Positions 63,068 through 64,000 of a stretch of DNA of 64,000 nucleotides are shown piece by piece. The translations under genes and the position numbers were made by a program. How positions within the stretch are numbered: the stretch's first letter is position 1; each line of letters opens with the position of its first letter. Source of the DNA: an uncultured Eubacteriales bacterium (GTDB taxonomy: Bacteria; Bacillota; Clostridia; Oscillospirales; Acutalibacteraceae); assembly GCA_948968885.1 (NCBI GenBank), contig CAREUR010000001.1, positions 12,263 to 76,262 of the forward strand. The letters run 5' to 3'. Below the pieces are notes generated by a model that saw nothing but the letters and a program-made list of their open reading frames with translations, did no database searches and was not told the DNA's origin.

Positions 63068-63475
63068 TTAAAATTCTCCGTTTTGGATAAAATATTTTAG
63101 CTTATCAATCAATATTTTTGACTTTTTTCCTATAGCGCGATGGCTTAAATTATATATTTTGGCAAGTTCCCGTTGAGTCATCTCTTTTTCGAATATGTAA
63201 CTGAGCAGGGCCTGTTCTTCAACGGGTAAGCTTTTAACCGCAGCATGTAGCTTTTGATCTTCTATCATGTCAATCCAGCCAAGCAGGTTGCGGCCTGCGA
63301 TCTCTTTATCCAAGTCGAAGTTATCCAAAAAGTCGCTGCAAATGGAGGGGTCTTCTACAAAAATTTCGTTATCTTCTATCTCGGACTGCTTAATGTTTTC
63401 TTTTAAATTCATATTTTTAAGTACAGTTTTAAAGTAAGCATCGGGATTTTTAATATGTCCGTTCTGTGTATTCAT
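63068..63475 (-). CDS. Sigma-like regulator of the mobile element
   Basis: 135 aa. C-terminal sigma-70 region 4-type helix-turn-helix, MTQRELAKIYNLSHRAIGKKS (about residues 99-119, part quoted), after LPVEEQALLSYIFEKE. The N-terminal half is acidic and unassigned. It corresponds in size, order and fold to the Tn916 Orf7 position. ATG at 63475 with GGAGGT upstream that can be sequestered by a hairpin. Confidence 0.8.
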   Translation of the reverse strand: MNTQNGHIKNPDAYFKTVLKNMNLKENIKQSEIEDNEIFVEDPSICSDFLDNFDLDKEIAGRNLLGWIDMIEDQKLHAAVKSLPVEEQALLSYIFEKEMTQRELAKIYNLSHRAIGKKSKILIDKLKYFIQNGEF

Positions 63476-63480
63476 GGTGA

Positions 63481-63514
63481 CCTCCGAATTGTTGATTTAA
63501 TAACAGTTCGGAGG
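63481..63514 (-). promoter_or_regulatory. Hairpin burying the ribosome site of the sigma-like gene
   Basis: 13-bp stem 63481-63493 / 63502-63514 with one G-T pair and an 8-base loop. On the minus strand the 3' arm contains the GGAGG used by the ATG at 63475, so translation should be blocked until the stem opens. On the plus strand the stem is followed by TTTTT and also resembles a terminator. Confidence 0.6.
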
Positions 63515-63856
63515 TTTTTATGGATATCGGATGTAATAAAAGAAAATTTGCTGCATAATTTTCCCTAAATCTGCCGCAAAAATTCAAAACATACTCATAG
63601 GCCCGGTAATCCGATATTTATTAGGCTTTTTTGAACATAAATAATGCTTTTAAACTTTTTGCGACTGCGAATTGACCAGTTGCTTATTTACGTTCAATAT
63701 TATCCAAATTATTCCAGTTAATCTGTCCTTTATTGATTGCCGATTATTGTTGATATAAAGCCGTTCATAAAGCTTTTAATTTTAATTTGAGAAATAAACA
63801 CGAAAAAACACTGCGCAAAAATTTTACGCAATGCCCTTAATTCGTTGATATTTCTA
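63515..63856. other. Gene-free stretch in the mobile element
   Basis: About 340 AT-rich bases with no convincing reading frame. It holds a 9-bp inverted repeat (63524-63532 ATATCGGAT / 63609-63617 ATCCGATAT). No other feature could be supported. Confidence 0.4.
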
Positions 63857-63885
63857 GAAAAGCCGCTAACTTTTGTTAACGGCCT
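63857..63885 (-). terminator. Terminator for the partial gene at the right edge
   Basis: GCCGCTAAC (63862-63870) with GTTAACGGC (63875-63883), one G-U pair on the minus strand, 4-base loop, followed by TTTTC. Confidence 0.7.
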
Positions 63886-63893
63886 AAAAATTT

Positions 63894-64000
63894 TTAAATT
63901 TTTTTAGTTACAAACTTTTTTGCAACTTCAAGCGCGGTGGTAAGTGATACCGCCAATTTTTCTCGCGTTGCCTTATCTAGTGGGGCTCCGCCGCACAAAA
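63894..64000 (-). CDS. Partial unknown protein at the right edge
   Basis: The last ~34 codons of a minus-strand gene that starts outside the window, ending TAA at 63894-63896. Visible residues include CGGAPLDKATREKLAVSLTT and a Lys-rich end (KKFVTKKI). It is followed by the terminator at 63857-63885. The family is not recognisable from this fragment. Confidence 0.45.
   Translation of the reverse strand, partial: LCGGAPLDKATREKLAVSLTTALEVAKKFVTKKI

Overview
The window is chromosomal DNA from a spore-forming, low-to-moderate GC Bacillota, most likely of class Clostridia. The evidence is the sporulation set (yqfC, yqfD, ylbJ, spmA, spmB, an AbrB-type regulator), RNase Y, the ylxM-ffh-rpsP-khpA-rimM-trmD block, HPr with both His15 and Ser46, a V-type rather than F-type ATPase operon, frequent TTG/GTG starts behind strong GGAGG-like sites, and -35/-10 promoters with 17-base spacing. 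Genus and species cannot be read from the sequence alone.

Layout. 1-7.9 kb (+): the end of a P-type Ca2+ ATPase, rpsO-pnp, an unknown membrane protein, then a minus-strand trio of unknown small proteins, a lipid-type glycosyltransferase and an alpha/beta hydrolase. 8-20.8 kb (mostly -): a coiled-coil protein, rsmD, uvrC, ptsH, trmD-rimM, a GNAT enzyme, khpA-rpsP-ffh-ylxM, two divergent tiny ribbon-helix-helix proteins, recO, era, ybeY, yqfD, yqfC. 20.9-25 kb: ylbJ with a co-translated membrane protein, an AbrB regulator, spmAB. 25-30.5 kb: thrS and rny flanked by two AT-rich secreted proteins of unknown function. 30.5-43 kb (-): comFC-recD2, a YczE-like protein, and a complete nine-gene V-type ATPase operon (G/H-C-I-K-F-E-A-B-D).

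43-61 kb: a flavoprotein, an XRE regulator, a histidine phosphatase, an orphan peptide-binding lipoprotein, trmL, the block pgk-tpiA-metG-tatD (glycolysis, aminoacylation, DNase), lysine/diaminopimelate genes asd-dapA-dapB, queA-tgt-yajC (queuosine and Sec), and a folate operon folE-folP-folB-folK. 61 kb to the end: tRNA-Thr(GGT) carries an integrated mobile element. Its integrase, excisionase and sigma-like regulator are in the Tn916-type order, and the element runs off the right edge.

The most novel-looking items are in the mobile element: a GC-rich, hairpin-dense non-coding stretch just upstream of the excisionase, a 13-bp hairpin that buries the Shine-Dalgarno of the sigma-like regulator, and tandem 12-bp repeats beside the tRNA. 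Outside it, the notable items are the divergent ribbon-helix-helix pair (one with no ATG/GTG/TTG start), the repeat-rich secreted protein at 29.5-30.3 kb, and the conserved-looking unknown trio at 4.5-5.6 kb. No CRISPR array, rRNA or complete insertion sequence was seen.
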